A stretch of 41,541 nt of DNA, taken from the NCBI RefSeq assembly GCF_000160835.1, contig NZ_GG700734.1:34660-76200 (forward strand). Reading direction: 5' to 3'. Under the pieces are notes generated by a model, which made no database searches, was not told the origin of the DNA, and was given only the letters and a program-made list of their open reading frames with translations. This document shows, in pieces, positions 33,102 through 41,463 of this stretch. Source of the DNA: Limosilactobacillus antri DSM 16041 (GTDB lineage: Bacteria; Bacillota; Bacilli; Lactobacillales; Lactobacillaceae). The translations under genes and the position numbers were made by a program. Position 1 is the stretch's first letter. Each line of letters opens with the position of its first letter.

Positions 33102-33992
33102 ATGAAGAACGAACCGGGAAAATTTAAGAACTTTGTCCTGCTGTTAATGCGCCACTTTACCATGGCCCAGATTTCGAGTTCGGCGGCGATGCTCGCTTAT
33201 TACACCCTGCTGTCGATTTTCCCAGCAGTTCTGGTGATTGGAAACCTACTGCCGATGGTCGGTCTGGATGCCAATACGGTGCTCAGCTACCTCCAGACGG
33301 CCGTCCCGTCCTCAGTCTACGTCTTTATCAAGCCGCTGATTTACGACTTCCTGCGGCGGGGGAGTGGCGGTCTGCTGACGACCGGGGCCCTGATTGCCCT
33401 CTGGTCGACCAGCCAGGGGATTGCGGCCTTCCAGCGGTCGGTCAACCTGACCTATGACGTGGCCCGCAACCAAAACCCGGTCATTAACCGGGTGGTCTCC
33501 TTTATCTGGATGATTGTTGTAATTATCCTGATCTTCGTCATCGTCCTGCTCTATGGGTTTGGCGAGCAGGTGCTTAACAGCATCCAGCCGTTCCTGCAGT
33601 TTAACCGGCGCTACATCTCACTCTTTAATTCGTTGCGCTGGCCCGTGGCCCTGGCGGTGCTGTTTATCGCCCTGACCCTGCTCTACTACTTCGTTCCCAA
33701 CGCCAAGGTCCGTTTGCGCTATGCGGCGACCGGGGCCCTTCTGGCGGCCCTCCTGTGGATGGGTCTCTCCCGGCTCTTCTCCTACTACACGGTCTTCTTC
33801 CGCCACAGCGTGGTTTCCTACAAGACAATTGGGGCCTTTATCGCAATGATGATTTGGCTCGACCTCTCCGGCTATGTAATCATGCTGGGGGCAGTGCTGA
33901 ACGCCACCCTCCAGGAAGCCCATGAAGGCGTGCTGGAGGAACGGGAGCACTTCTGGCAGGTGATTGACCGGGAACACTGGCGGAAAAAATAA
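33102..33992 (+). CDS. YihY/BrkB-family membrane protein
   Basis: A 296-residue protein with about six membrane segments and the YihY features: SSAAMLAYYTLLSIFPAVL near 25-43, LWSTSQGIAAFQRSVN in the middle, YYFVPNAKVRLRYAATGA near 206-223 and the final GAFIAMMIWLDLSGYVIMLGA helix (split only by loops). The family was once called ribonuclease BN in error; the true function is unknown, though some members affect cell-surface properties. GGGAGG (33091-33096) supports ATG 33102; the longer in-frame start lies before the promoter. Confidence 0.92.
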   Translation: MKNEPGKFKNFVLLLMRHFTMAQISSSAAMLAYYTLLSIFPAVLVIGNLLPMVGLDANTVLSYLQTAVPSSVYVFIKPLIYDFLRRGSGGLLTTGALIALWSTSQGIAAFQRSVNLTYDVARNQNPVINRVVSFIWMIVVIILIFVIVLLYGFGEQVLNSIQPFLQFNRRYISLFNSLRWPVALAVLFIALTLLYYFVPNAKVRLRYAATGALLAALLWMGLSRLFSYYTVFFRHSVVSYKTIGAFIAMMIWLDLSGYVIMLGAVLNATLQEAHEGVLEEREHFWQVIDREHWRKK

Positions 33993-34037
33993 AGGAGCGG
34001 ACACCGAACTAGACAAGCTAGTTGGGGCCCACTCCTT
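33992..34037. terminator. Bidirectional hairpin terminator, dispersed-element copy 2
   Basis: AAGGAG pairs with CTCCTT at the base and AACTAG with CTAGTT at the tip. It lies between the convergent YihY and DUF2922 genes. It aligns with the element at 15056-15098, sharing GAACTAGAC and CCCACTCC. Confidence 0.7.
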
Positions 34038-34046
34038 CAATTTGAA

Positions 34047-34283
34047 TTATGCGGCTGGCTTCTCGTCATTGAAGAGCACGGTGGAAACCGTGTCGACATA
34101 CTTGGCGGAAACTGGTGTTGCGTAAATGTTTTCACCGTCCTTATTGGTGAAGGCATTGAGGGTGGACAGCTGGTCCATCGCTTGCCGGACGGTTTCGGCA
34201 GAGAGGTTTTCACTGGCGTAGCTAAGCTTTAAGAGGTGCTTCTTACCGAGGCTACCCTTGAAAGTTAAGTTGAGCGTCTTCAT
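34047..34283 (-). CDS. DUF2922 protein
   Basis: A 78-residue protein that matches the DUF2922 pattern: a short LNLTFKGSLGKKHLLKL strand pair at the start and a AKYVDTVSTVLF segment near the end. There is no signal peptide or membrane segment. It follows the DUF1659 gene by 30 bp, an arrangement common in Firmicutes. The function is unknown. A GAAAGGAAG site precedes the ATG on the minus strand. Confidence 0.88.
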   Translation of the reverse strand: MKTLNLTFKGSLGKKHLLKLSYASENLSAETVRQAMDQLSTLNAFTNKDGENIYATPVSAKYVDTVSTVLFNDEKPAA

Positions 34284-34313
34284 AGTTAGGCGACTTCCTT
34301 TCTCTTATTCAGA

Positions 34314-34529
34314 TTACTGTGCGATTGCGAATTGTTCGGTTGTTACGATGTTGGCGCCCGTGCATTTTTCACCGGTCAGGGTTTCCAGAGCAGCGGTGAT
34401 GGAAGCAACCTGGGCGGCGGTCAAGTCCTGCTTGGCGTTATTCAAGATGTGGCTAGCGCCCTTGGGATGCTTGGCCCCGGCGAGGGTTACCTGCAGTTTA
34501 GCTGATTTGAATTGACGTTCGTTACTCAT
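34314..34529 (-). CDS. DUF1659 protein
   Basis: A 71-residue protein of the DUF1659 type, starting MSNERQFKSAKLQVTLAG and including the DLTAAQVASITAALETLTG helix. The start was moved to 34529 because AAAGGAG (34537-34543 on the minus strand) is next to it. It is co-transcribed with the DUF2922 gene. The function is unknown. It is divergent from recX. Confidence 0.88.
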   Translation of the reverse strand: MSNERQFKSAKLQVTLAGAKHPKGASHILNNAKQDLTAAQVASITAALETLTGEKCTGANIVTTEQFAIAQ

Positions 34530-34626
34530 GGTGAGCACTCCTTTAGTTTGATTTTGGTAAGTGGTGATCACTGCTTACACTTACATAAACGGCTGAGCAC
34601 GGCAAAAGTGAAGGGGGAATTTTAAA

Positions 34627-35427
34627 ATGGCGAAGATTTCAAAAATCACGGCGCAGAAGCGGCAGGGTCGCTATAACGTGTACCTAGATGGCCACTATGC
34701 CTTCCCGGTAGCGGAGAGCGTCCTGGTCAAGTTCCGCCTGATGAGGGGCGTGGAGCTGGATAAGGACCAAATTGCGGAGATCACGACAGCGGACCAGCAG
34801 GCGCAGGCTTACGGAAAGATTTTGGACTACCTGTCCTACCAGATGCGCAGTGAGAGTGAAGTTTTAAAAAAGCTGCGCGAGCTGGAGACGCCGGAGGAAT
34901 TCGTTGCGCCAGTCATGGCGAAGCTCCGGGAACGGCACCTGGTTGATGACCAGCAGTATGCCCGGTCCTATGTCCGGACGATGATGATGACCACGCTGAA
35001 GGGCCCGGGAGTGATCCGCCAGCAGCTCCGTCTGAAAAAGGTCGGCGAAAATGAGATTGAAACTGCCCTGCAGGAGTTTCCGCTGGCCGACCAACTGGAG
35101 AACGCCAGCAAACTGGCCCGGAAGCTCTTCAAACGCTACCACAACCAGCCGGAGTTCCGCCGGGAACAGAAGGTCCGGCAGGGGCTAATGATGAAGGGCT
35201 ATTCGGGGGCGGTCTATGACCAGATCAAAGCAGCGGTCACTCCAGAAGCCGATCCGGACCAGGAGGCCGAACTGCTGGCTGCCCAGGCGGAGAAAGTCTG
35301 GCGCCGCTACCGTCGCTACACGGGGATGGACCGTGAACGTCGCTTCAAACAGGCGATGTTTCGCAAGGGCTTCGACCTCGACGCCGTTCAAGGCTGGTTA
35401 GATGATAACCAGGAAAGTCTTTCCTAA
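34627..35427 (+). CDS. recX: Recombination regulator RecX
   Basis: A 266-residue RecX, which binds RecA filaments and limits RecA activity. It shows the three tandem helical repeats of RecX: YLSYQMRSESEVLKKL near 63-78, VDDQQYARSYVRTMM near 109-123 with the GPGVIRQQLRLKKV segment, and RRYRRYTGMDRERRFKQAM near the C terminus. The size fits lactobacilli (about 265). AAGGGGGAA precedes the ATG. No recA gene is adjacent. The polysaccharide cluster begins 55 bp downstream. Confidence 0.94.
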   Translation: MAKISKITAQKRQGRYNVYLDGHYAFPVAESVLVKFRLMRGVELDKDQIAEITTADQQAQAYGKILDYLSYQMRSESEVLKKLRELETPEEFVAPVMAKLRERHLVDDQQYARSYVRTMMMTTLKGPGVIRQQLRLKKVGENEIETALQEFPLADQLENASKLARKLFKRYHNQPEFRREQKVRQGLMMKGYSGAVYDQIKAAVTPEADPDQEAELLAAQAEKVWRRYRRYTGMDRERRFKQAMFRKGFDLDAVQGWLDDNQESLS

Positions 35428-35439
35428 GCGCGGGAATAC

Positions 35440-35448
35440 TGGTATTAT
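35440..35448 (+). promoter_or_regulatory. Probable promoter of the polysaccharide cluster
   Basis: TGG followed by TATTAT just after the recX stop, 34 bp before the priming-transferase ATG. The -35 is weak. Confidence 0.45.
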
Positions 35449-35482
35449 TAATGGGATACCTAACTTAAGAAGAGAAAAGAAA

Positions 35483-36136
35483 ATGAAGAATAAAAAGATT
35501 CATATTAATGAACAAAAATTGAATCACCAGTATGGCTACCGGACGGTGAAGCGCTTATTTGACGTTGTCGCTTCAACGATTGCGGTAGTTTTGTTGAGTC
35601 CCGTTTTCTTGCTGATTGCAATCTGCATCAAGGTCGATGATCCCAACGGGCCGGTCTTTTATTCCCAGACCCGGGTCGGCAAGGACGGTAAACAGTTCAA
35701 GATGTTTAAGTTCCGGTCAATGGTGACCAACGCCGATGAGCTGTTAGCCAAACTCAAGGCCCAAAACGAGATCGACGGGGCTATGTTTAAAATGAAGAAC
35801 GATCCCCGAATTACGAAGGTCGGCCGGGTGATTCGCAAGTACAGCCTGGACGAATTGCCGCAATTAATCAACGTAATTGGCGGTTCGATGAGTATTGTCG
35901 GACCCCGCCCGCCGCTAGTCAGTGAGGTTGCCGAATATACTGCTTATGATAAGCAACGACTGATGGTTAAGCCGGGAGCCACTGGCATGTGGCAGGTCGG
36001 CGGCCGGAACGACGTTGACTTTGCGGAGATGGTCGAATTAGATTTAACCTATATCCAGGAACGGTCAATCTGGCTGGACCTGAAAATTATGTTTGAAACC
36101 GTGAAAGTAATGATTGTGCCGAACGGGGCATACTAA
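35483..36136 (+). CDS. Priming sugar transferase (undecaprenyl-phosphate hexose-1-phosphate transferase)
   Basis: A 217-residue protein of the bacterial sugar transferase family (WbaP/EpsE catalytic part). It has one hydrophobic segment (about 29-49), then the cytoplasmic catalytic domain with KMFKFRSMV, the SLDELPQLINVIGG motif and IVGPRPP. It should move a hexose-1-phosphate from its UDP-sugar to undecaprenyl phosphate, the first step of repeat-unit synthesis. The sugar (galactose or glucose) cannot be told. ATG 35483 was chosen over the longer frame from 35402, which starts inside recX; the ribosome site (AAGAAGAG) is modest. It is the first gene of the cluster. Confidence 0.92.
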   Translation: MKNKKIHINEQKLNHQYGYRTVKRLFDVVASTIAVVLLSPVFLLIAICIKVDDPNGPVFYSQTRVGKDGKQFKMFKFRSMVTNADELLAKLKAQNEIDGAMFKMKNDPRITKVGRVIRKYSLDELPQLINVIGGSMSIVGPRPPLVSEVAEYTAYDKQRLMVKPGATGMWQVGGRNDVDFAEMVELDLTYIQERSIWLDLKIMFETVKVMIVPNGAY

Positions 36137-36155
36137 CTGAGATAGGAGTACGACA

Positions 36156-36917
36156 GTGGACGTTAAAGTATTAGTGGCTGCACACAAGAACTACGCGATG
36201 CCGAAAGATGAACTCTATTTGCCGGTTTTTGTCGGTAAGGAGATCCACCCGGACGTTAACCAGACCTTCAAGGGCGACAATACGGGGGATAATATCTCCG
36301 CTAAAAACCCGACCTATAATGAACTGACCGCTATTTACTGGGGCTGGAAGAACCTGGACCTGGATGCGATGGGCCTGGTTCACTACCGCCGCTACCTAAG
36401 TATGAACCACCGCAAGAGTTTGGACAGTGTCCTCAGTAAGGAGCAGGCGGAGAGCTTGTTGGCCGACCATGATATTATTTTGCCGCCCAAGCGTCGCTAT
36501 TTTATTGAAAGCAACGAGTCGCACTATCTGCACGCCCACCACCACGAACCATTTGAGGTGATGCGGCAGGTGATTGCGGATAAGTATCCGGAATACTTGC
36601 CGTCCTTTGAGAAGGTCATGAAGCGGACCTGGGCGCACATGTTTAATATGTTCGTGATGAAACGGCAACCGCTGGACGAATACTGCACCTGGATGTTCGA
36701 CGTCCTGGCTGAAGTGGAAGCACAAACGGACATTAGCGACTACTCGACCTACGAAAAACGAGTTTACGGTTTCTTGAGCGAGCTCCTGCTTGACGTCTGG
36801 CTTGACCAGCACCCGCAGTACGCCACCGTTGAGGTCAAGTACGTCTTTATGGAGCACACCAACTGGTTTAAGAAGGGCGGCAAGTTTATCCTTCGTAAAA
36901 TCACTGGACACGCTTAA
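36156..36917 (+). CDS. DUF4422 glycosyltransferase-like protein
   Basis: A 253-residue protein of the DUF4422 family, found in capsule and exopolysaccharide clusters and likely to be a glycosyltransferase. Seen: KVLVAAHKNYAMPKDELYLPV at the start (VAAHK motif), NELTAIYWGWKNL, GLVHYRRYL near 67-75 and the YGFLSELLLDVWL helix. It begins with GTG 36156 after AGGAG (36144-36148). It is 20 bp downstream of the priming transferase gene and probably adds a later sugar, perhaps galactose. Confidence 0.87.
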   Translation: MDVKVLVAAHKNYAMPKDELYLPVFVGKEIHPDVNQTFKGDNTGDNISAKNPTYNELTAIYWGWKNLDLDAMGLVHYRRYLSMNHRKSLDSVLSKEQAESLLADHDIILPPKRRYFIESNESHYLHAHHHEPFEVMRQVIADKYPEYLPSFEKVMKRTWAHMFNMFVMKRQPLDEYCTWMFDVLAEVEAQTDISDYSTYEKRVYGFLSELLLDVWLDQHPQYATVEVKYVFMEHTNWFKKGGKFILRKITGHA

Positions 36918-36937
36918 TTTTTCAGGGAGGTTTTAGT

Positions 36938-37867
36938 GTGGCAAAGCTGTCGATTGTGGTTCCTTGTTACAATGAACAGGAAGCCATTCCGCTATTTTAT
37001 CCGGCGGTCGAAAAAGTGGTTCGGCAAATGCCGGTGGAAACTGAATACTGGTTTGTCAATGATGGTTCATCTGACCAGACCTTAGCAGAATTGCGGAAGC
37101 TGCATGACCAGGATCCAGCACGGGTTCACTATGTGTCATTTTCCCGGAACTTCGGCAAGGAGGCCGGCTTATATGCCGGCCTTGAAGCCGCGACCGGGGA
37201 TTACGTGGTCGTCATGGACGCCGACTTGCAGGACCCGCCGGAATACCTGCCGGAGATGTACCAGGAAATCTCGTCGGGCGAGTACGACTGCGTGGGGATG
37301 CGGCGGACGGACCGCAAGGGGGAGGCAAAGTTTAAGTCCTTCCTTAGCAACCAGTTCTATAACGTTATCAACAAAATTTCGGACACCAAGATTGTTTCCG
37401 GTGCCCGGGACTACCGGATGATGACCCGGCAGATGGTTGACGCGGTACTTTCCCTAAAGGAGTACAACCGCTTTTCTAAGGGGATCTTCAACTGGGTCGG
37501 CTTCAAGACCAAGTATCTGCCTTATAAGAATGTCGAACGGGTGGCCGGGACAACTGACTGGTCGATGTGGAAGCTGTTTAAGTACGCAATCGATGGGATT
37601 ACCGATTTTTCCGAGGCACCGTTGGCAATTGCCACCTGGATTGGCGGGTTCTCCGCTTTTGTGGCGGTAATTGGCATCATTGCGGTAATTATCCGCCACT
37701 TTGTTGCCCCCAACGGCAGTGCCTTCGGCTGGGCATCACTAGTTTGTATTATGCTCTTTATCGGCGGCGTCCAGCTCTTCTGCCTGGGAATTGTAGGGCG
37801 TTATATCGGTAAGATCTATATGCAAACAAAAAAGCGGCCGATTTATATCGTCAAGGAGAAAAAATAG
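36938..37867 (+). CDS. GtrB/DPM1-like family 2 glycosyltransferase
   Basis: A 309-residue protein with a GT2 domain (SIVVPCYNEQEAIP at 4-17; the DADLQDPPEY metal-binding motif near 93-102; SFSRNFGKEAG) and two C-terminal membrane segments (about 235-258 and 270-292). This is the layout of GtrB/Bactoprenol glucosyltransferases and yeast-Dpm1-like proteins, which load a sugar on undecaprenyl phosphate. The GtrA-like flippase encoded at 23612-24049 is a likely partner. The start is GTG 36938 after AGGGAGG (36924-36930). Confidence 0.92.
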   Translation: MAKLSIVVPCYNEQEAIPLFYPAVEKVVRQMPVETEYWFVNDGSSDQTLAELRKLHDQDPARVHYVSFSRNFGKEAGLYAGLEAATGDYVVVMDADLQDPPEYLPEMYQEISSGEYDCVGMRRTDRKGEAKFKSFLSNQFYNVINKISDTKIVSGARDYRMMTRQMVDAVLSLKEYNRFSKGIFNWVGFKTKYLPYKNVERVAGTTDWSMWKLFKYAIDGITDFSEAPLAIATWIGGFSAFVAVIGIIAVIIRHFVAPNGSAFGWASLVCIMLFIGGVQLFCLGIVGRYIGKIYMQTKKRPIYIVKEKK

Positions 37868-37888
37868 GGAAATGGTTAAGAAAAAACT

Positions 37889-39085
37889 ATGGGAACTTTA
37901 ACTTTTAATCAGCGAGTGATTGTCGGAAAACGGCTTTATTACTGTACATTTGTCTATGCGGTTGTCTTATCATTTCTTATTTCAAGTAACTTTAATCCGA
38001 TTCTTTCGAGTAAGGCTTTACACCGGTTCCTTTATCTTGCAGTGCTATTGCTTGCTGTTAAAATTTTTGGGATTGACCAGGTTGACCGGAAAGAATGGCT
38101 AACTAAGGCTGCCATCTACTTATTGGCGTTGATTAGCTGGCGGTTAGCCAAAAACGTTGATTTGCTACTATATATTAGTTTAATTTTAGCGGCAAAGCAG
38201 GTTGATTTTCGTCAGTTGGTAAAATTGTATTTTGGAACTGTCGGAATTTTGCTTCTGGGCACCGTGCTGATCTCACAGGCTAATATCATTCGTGATGTAG
38301 TCTATATCCGTGACGGCTTCCACAGGCACTCACTAGGGATCATTTACCCAACCGATATGGCGGCCTACGTTTTTTATTTAATTTTAGCCTACTACTATTT
38401 AATGTTTGATAGCTTAACTTGGCGCTCGTTTACAATAATTGCCTTGCTAGATATTACCGTGTATTGGCAGACCCAGGCGCGAAATTCTTTTATTTTGATC
38501 CTATTCACGATTCCAGTAGTTTGGGTTGCGCAGCGCGCTTATCGCGGGGAAAAAGTTTCACGAGCGATTGCTTCATATTATTGGATGGTGGCACCGCTGC
38601 TTGCTTATGGTACCCTACTGCTCTCCTGGCTGTATACGAGCAGCAATGGCCTTTTACGGGCAGTAAATAAGCTGCTTTCCAACCGGCTGTTGCTCTCCAA
38701 CCAAGCGATCGATAAGTATGGGATTACCCTTTTTGGCCAGCACCTAGTGGAGCATGGGTACGGTGGAATTGCTGGTTTAAAGCAATTCTATAACCCGCAG
38801 GCTAAGTATTTCTACCTAGACTCCTCCTATGTCCGGTTGGCAGTTATTTATGGACTAATAATTGGCGTTTTACTGGTAGTATTCATGACGGTAATTGCTT
38901 ACCGTTCCACCTTGCGGCATGAGTTTATCTTAGCAGCGGTGATTTTATTAATTAGTATTCATTGTATTGTAGAACAGCACCTTTTCGATATCAGTTATGA
39001 TCCGTTCTTGATTTCATTGATTGCTGTATCACCAATTAATAGTAATAAGGCAAAAGTTTTAGGAGGTATTTCTGGTGACAAATAA
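37889..39085 (+). CDS. Wzy-like polysaccharide polymerase (membrane protein)
   Basis: A 398-residue hydrophobic protein with about ten membrane segments and a larger outside loop near 250-315. The position in the cluster and the general layout fit an O-antigen/EPS polymerase (Wzy), a family with poor sequence conservation; there is no catalytic motif to confirm it. The base composition drops here (AT-richer than the genes upstream). The ribosome site (AGGGAAATGG) is weak. It overlaps the next gene by 11 bp. A secondary possibility is an O-antigen ligase-like protein. Confidence 0.75.
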   Translation: MGTLTFNQRVIVGKRLYYCTFVYAVVLSFLISSNFNPILSSKALHRFLYLAVLLLAVKIFGIDQVDRKEWLTKAAIYLLALISWRLAKNVDLLLYISLILAAKQVDFRQLVKLYFGTVGILLLGTVLISQANIIRDVVYIRDGFHRHSLGIIYPTDMAAYVFYLILAYYYLMFDSLTWRSFTIIALLDITVYWQTQARNSFILILFTIPVVWVAQRAYRGEKVSRAIASYYWMVAPLLAYGTLLLSWLYTSSNGLLRAVNKLLSNRLLLSNQAIDKYGITLFGQHLVEHGYGGIAGLKQFYNPQAKYFYLDSSYVRLAVIYGLIIGVLLVVFMTVIAYRSTLRHEFILAAVILLISIHCIVEQHLFDISYDPFLISLIAVSPINSNKAKVLGGISGDK

Positions 39086-39686
39086 CGGAAAGTCAAAAAT
39101 TATGGTGAAATACGTTGTGATAGTATTGGGCTTAATGCTTATTGGCGGTGCTGGTATGTATGGCTTAGCCAAGCATCGGCAAACGACTTACTATACCGCT
39201 GAACGGTCAATGGTCATTTCTCATAGTATCCACGAGGAAAGTGCGTCAAATAATAACTTTAACTCGGATGATCAGCAGATGATGCCAACTTATAAAAATA
39301 TTTCTCAGGATATAATGATTGCAAAAGCGGCGCGCAAGTATTTGCCGCAAAACCTAAAGAAGAAGTATACAGCTGAAAAGATAAATGAGACGGTCGACAG
39401 TAAAATCTCGCAACAGTCTTTAATATTGACGATGCATTCCAAAGCTGATAGTAAAGCAGCCGCAGTGGCAACGGTTAACGCGATGGCTAAGGCAATGAAA
39501 AAGGAGTTGCCGTCGATTCAGCCAGGAGCAGGACAAGTCCGGTTGCTGGCCCCGGCAACGAAGGACCAAGCTGAGAAGGTGACTACGCCACATGCTAAAA
39601 AATATGTTGCCGTTGGACTAGCTCTTGGTGCGATGGTTGGATTAGTAATCTGCTTTGTTGAAGAAACTTGGAGCCGGTTGCTTTAG
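39075..39686 (+). CDS. Wzz/CpsC-like chain-length determinant protein
   Basis: A 203-residue protein with membrane segments near both ends (about 11-31 and 178-196) and an extracytoplasmic domain between, the layout of Wzz/Wzd/CpsC co-polymerases. The TYYTAERSMVI strand near 38-48 fits the family. It controls chain length in Wzy systems. No tyrosine kinase (Wze/CpsD) or phosphatase gene is in the window, although these usually accompany it in lactic acid bacteria. GTG 39075 follows AGGAGG (39061-39066) and overlaps the polymerase gene by 11 bp. Confidence 0.82.
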   Translation: MTNNGKSKIMVKYVVIVLGLMLIGGAGMYGLAKHRQTTYYTAERSMVISHSIHEESASNNNFNSDDQQMMPTYKNISQDIMIAKAARKYLPQNLKKKYTAEKINETVDSKISQQSLILTMHSKADSKAAAVATVNAMAKAMKKELPSIQPGAGQVRLLAPATKDQAEKVTTPHAKKYVAVGLALGAMVGLVICFVEETWSRLL

Positions 39687-39715
39687 TGTCAGTCAGTTAA
39701 GTGTAGGAGTCTTTT

Positions 39716-40645
39716 ATGAAATATGCTTCGTTAATTGTGACTTATAACCGTAAGGACAAGTTGATTGGAGCTTTGCGGTGCTTACTAGGGCAAACCCGAA
39801 AACCACAGAAAATCTTTTTAATTGATAACTGCTCTACTGATGGAACCCCCGAACTCTTGAAGCGGGAAGGAATACTGGATAATCCGTTAGTAGATTATCA
39901 ACGAATGGACAAAAATTATGGTGGCTCCGGTGGCTTTTACCATGGCATTAAGTATGCGATGGGTTTTGCCAAGGAATTTGAATACTTATCGCTTTCGGAT
40001 GATGATGCCTTTTTTAATCAAGACTACTTTGAGCAAATTGAAAAAGCTGCTGAAGAATGTCCTGATTGCCGGGCTTTTTGCGGAACGGTCCGTTATGAGG
40101 ATGGAACGATCCAGACAGACCATCGCCGGCGAATCAGCAACCCGCGCTGGCTAAAAGAAACAGAAGTACCCGAAAGTGAATACCGGCATAACTTTGTCCT
40201 CGATACCTTCTCGTTTGTTGGTTGTGTGATCAGTGTTGATATCTTAAGCAAGATCGGTTTACCCAATAAAGAGTACTTCATTTATTATGATGATACTGAA
40301 TATTCACTGCGCGTTCGTAGTTTGACTAACATCATTAATGTCTCTTCGGCGGTTGTTGTTCACCAAACGCCGAAGAAAAGCAATGGATTAGTTGAAATCA
40401 ATTGGAAAACGTACTATGGATTCCGGAATGCAATTTTAATGAAAAAGCAGCATTCCGACTGGAAATGGCTTAACCTGTACTTTATCTGGCACCAATTGAA
40501 GTTAAATGTTGAGCTATTATCTTCTCCGGTATTTAAGGGGAAACGCCGGCCCGCAATGAGGGTTTATAATCGGGCCTTTAAGGATGGAATGGCGGGGATT
40601 GAAGGGAAACAAGCGCCCTTCTTGCCTGGCAATAAAATTGATTAA
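39716..40645 (+). CDS. Family 2 glycosyltransferase (rhamnosyl/galactofuranosyl-type)
   Basis: A 309-residue GT2 enzyme: LIVTYNRKDKLIGAL (6-20), LIDNCSTDGTPELL, NYGGSGGFYHGI and the LSDDDAFF metal-binding motif near 92-99. The NxGGSGG motif is typical of the branch containing galactofuranosyl- and rhamnosyltransferases. It is probably soluble or membrane-associated. The acceptor is unknown. AGGAGTC precedes the ATG. The gene is AT-rich like the two before it. Confidence 0.9.
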   Translation: MKYASLIVTYNRKDKLIGALRCLLGQTRKPQKIFLIDNCSTDGTPELLKREGILDNPLVDYQRMDKNYGGSGGFYHGIKYAMGFAKEFEYLSLSDDDAFFNQDYFEQIEKAAEECPDCRAFCGTVRYEDGTIQTDHRRRISNPRWLKETEVPESEYRHNFVLDTFSFVGCVISVDILSKIGLPNKEYFIYYDDTEYSLRVRSLTNIINVSSAVVVHQTPKKSNGLVEINWKTYYGFRNAILMKKQHSDWKWLNLYFIWHQLKLNVELLSSPVFKGKRRPAMRVYNRAFKDGMAGIEGKQAPFLPGNKID

Positions 40646-40662
40646 AGGGGGGGAGAACGAGG

Positions 40663-41463
40663 ATGAGTGAACATGATTTTTCCCTGATTACGATTGTGAA
40701 CAAGGAACCAGTTTACGAGGCGTTCAAGCAGAATTTACAAACGCAACAAGGCGTTGATTATGAATTAATCAAAATTCAAAACGACCGTCATCAATACGAG
40801 TCCGCCCGGGCGGCGTACAATGCAGCAGCGGCGAAGGCCACTGGGAAATACTTAATCTTTCTCCACCCGGACATCCGCTTTGCAGACGAAACGAGTCTCG
40901 ATGACATTGTTAACCGGGCCTTGCAGCTACCTAACCGTGGGATTGTGGGGATCGCGGGAGTTCCAGCCAATCTTGGCGCCTACCATATCCTGACCACGAT
41001 GAAGCAAGGAACAGTCCCCCAAGCGGTAGGAGATTTGATTGAGCGGCCGACCCCGGTTCAGACGGTGGACGAGTGCTTTTTCTTAATGGACCGGCGTACC
41101 TGGGAACAACAGCCCTTTTCTGATATTAAGGGCTGGCACCTCTATGCAGTTGAAGAGTGTCTGCGTGCCGAACTGGCTGGCCGGATAAACTATGTTGTTC
41201 CGGCTCGGGTTTGTCACGTTTCTGACGGGGCATCTGAGAACTGGAGCTATGTCCAGACGGGCCGTCAGCTGGTTGCACGGTACGGCGCGGAGTTCCCGGT
41301 AATTAACACGACGGTATATAAGTGGAATACGCGGGGAGTACGGAAGTATTATATGCCGTATTTCCACTATCTTGACCACCAGGCAGAGCGAAAGCTGCGA
41401 ACTTCGCCATGGCTTCACGATACTGCCAAGCGGGTTAAGCATTTATTCGTCAAGCCATGGTAA
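40663..41463 (+). CDS. Glycosyltransferase (Glyco_tranf_2_5/StrF-like)
   Basis: A 266-residue GT-A-type transferase. The segment KYLIFLHPDIRFAD near 63-76 corresponds to the HQD motif of the StrF-like group, and the C-terminal part has WHLYAVEECLRAEL near 163-176. AGGGGGGGAG precedes the ATG. It should add a sugar in the same polysaccharide. It is the last full gene in the window. The remaining 78 bases hold no gene, only a sequence whose GACCCAACC recurs after the permease gene at about 32906. Confidence 0.78.
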   Translation: MSEHDFSLITIVNKEPVYEAFKQNLQTQQGVDYELIKIQNDRHQYESARAAYNAAAAKATGKYLIFLHPDIRFADETSLDDIVNRALQLPNRGIVGIAGVPANLGAYHILTTMKQGTVPQAVGDLIERPTPVQTVDECFFLMDRRTWEQQPFSDIKGWHLYAVEECLRAELAGRINYVVPARVCHVSDGASENWSYVQTGRQLVARYGAEFPVINTTVYKWNTRGVRKYYMPYFHYLDHQAERKLRTSPWLHDTAKRVKHLFVKPW

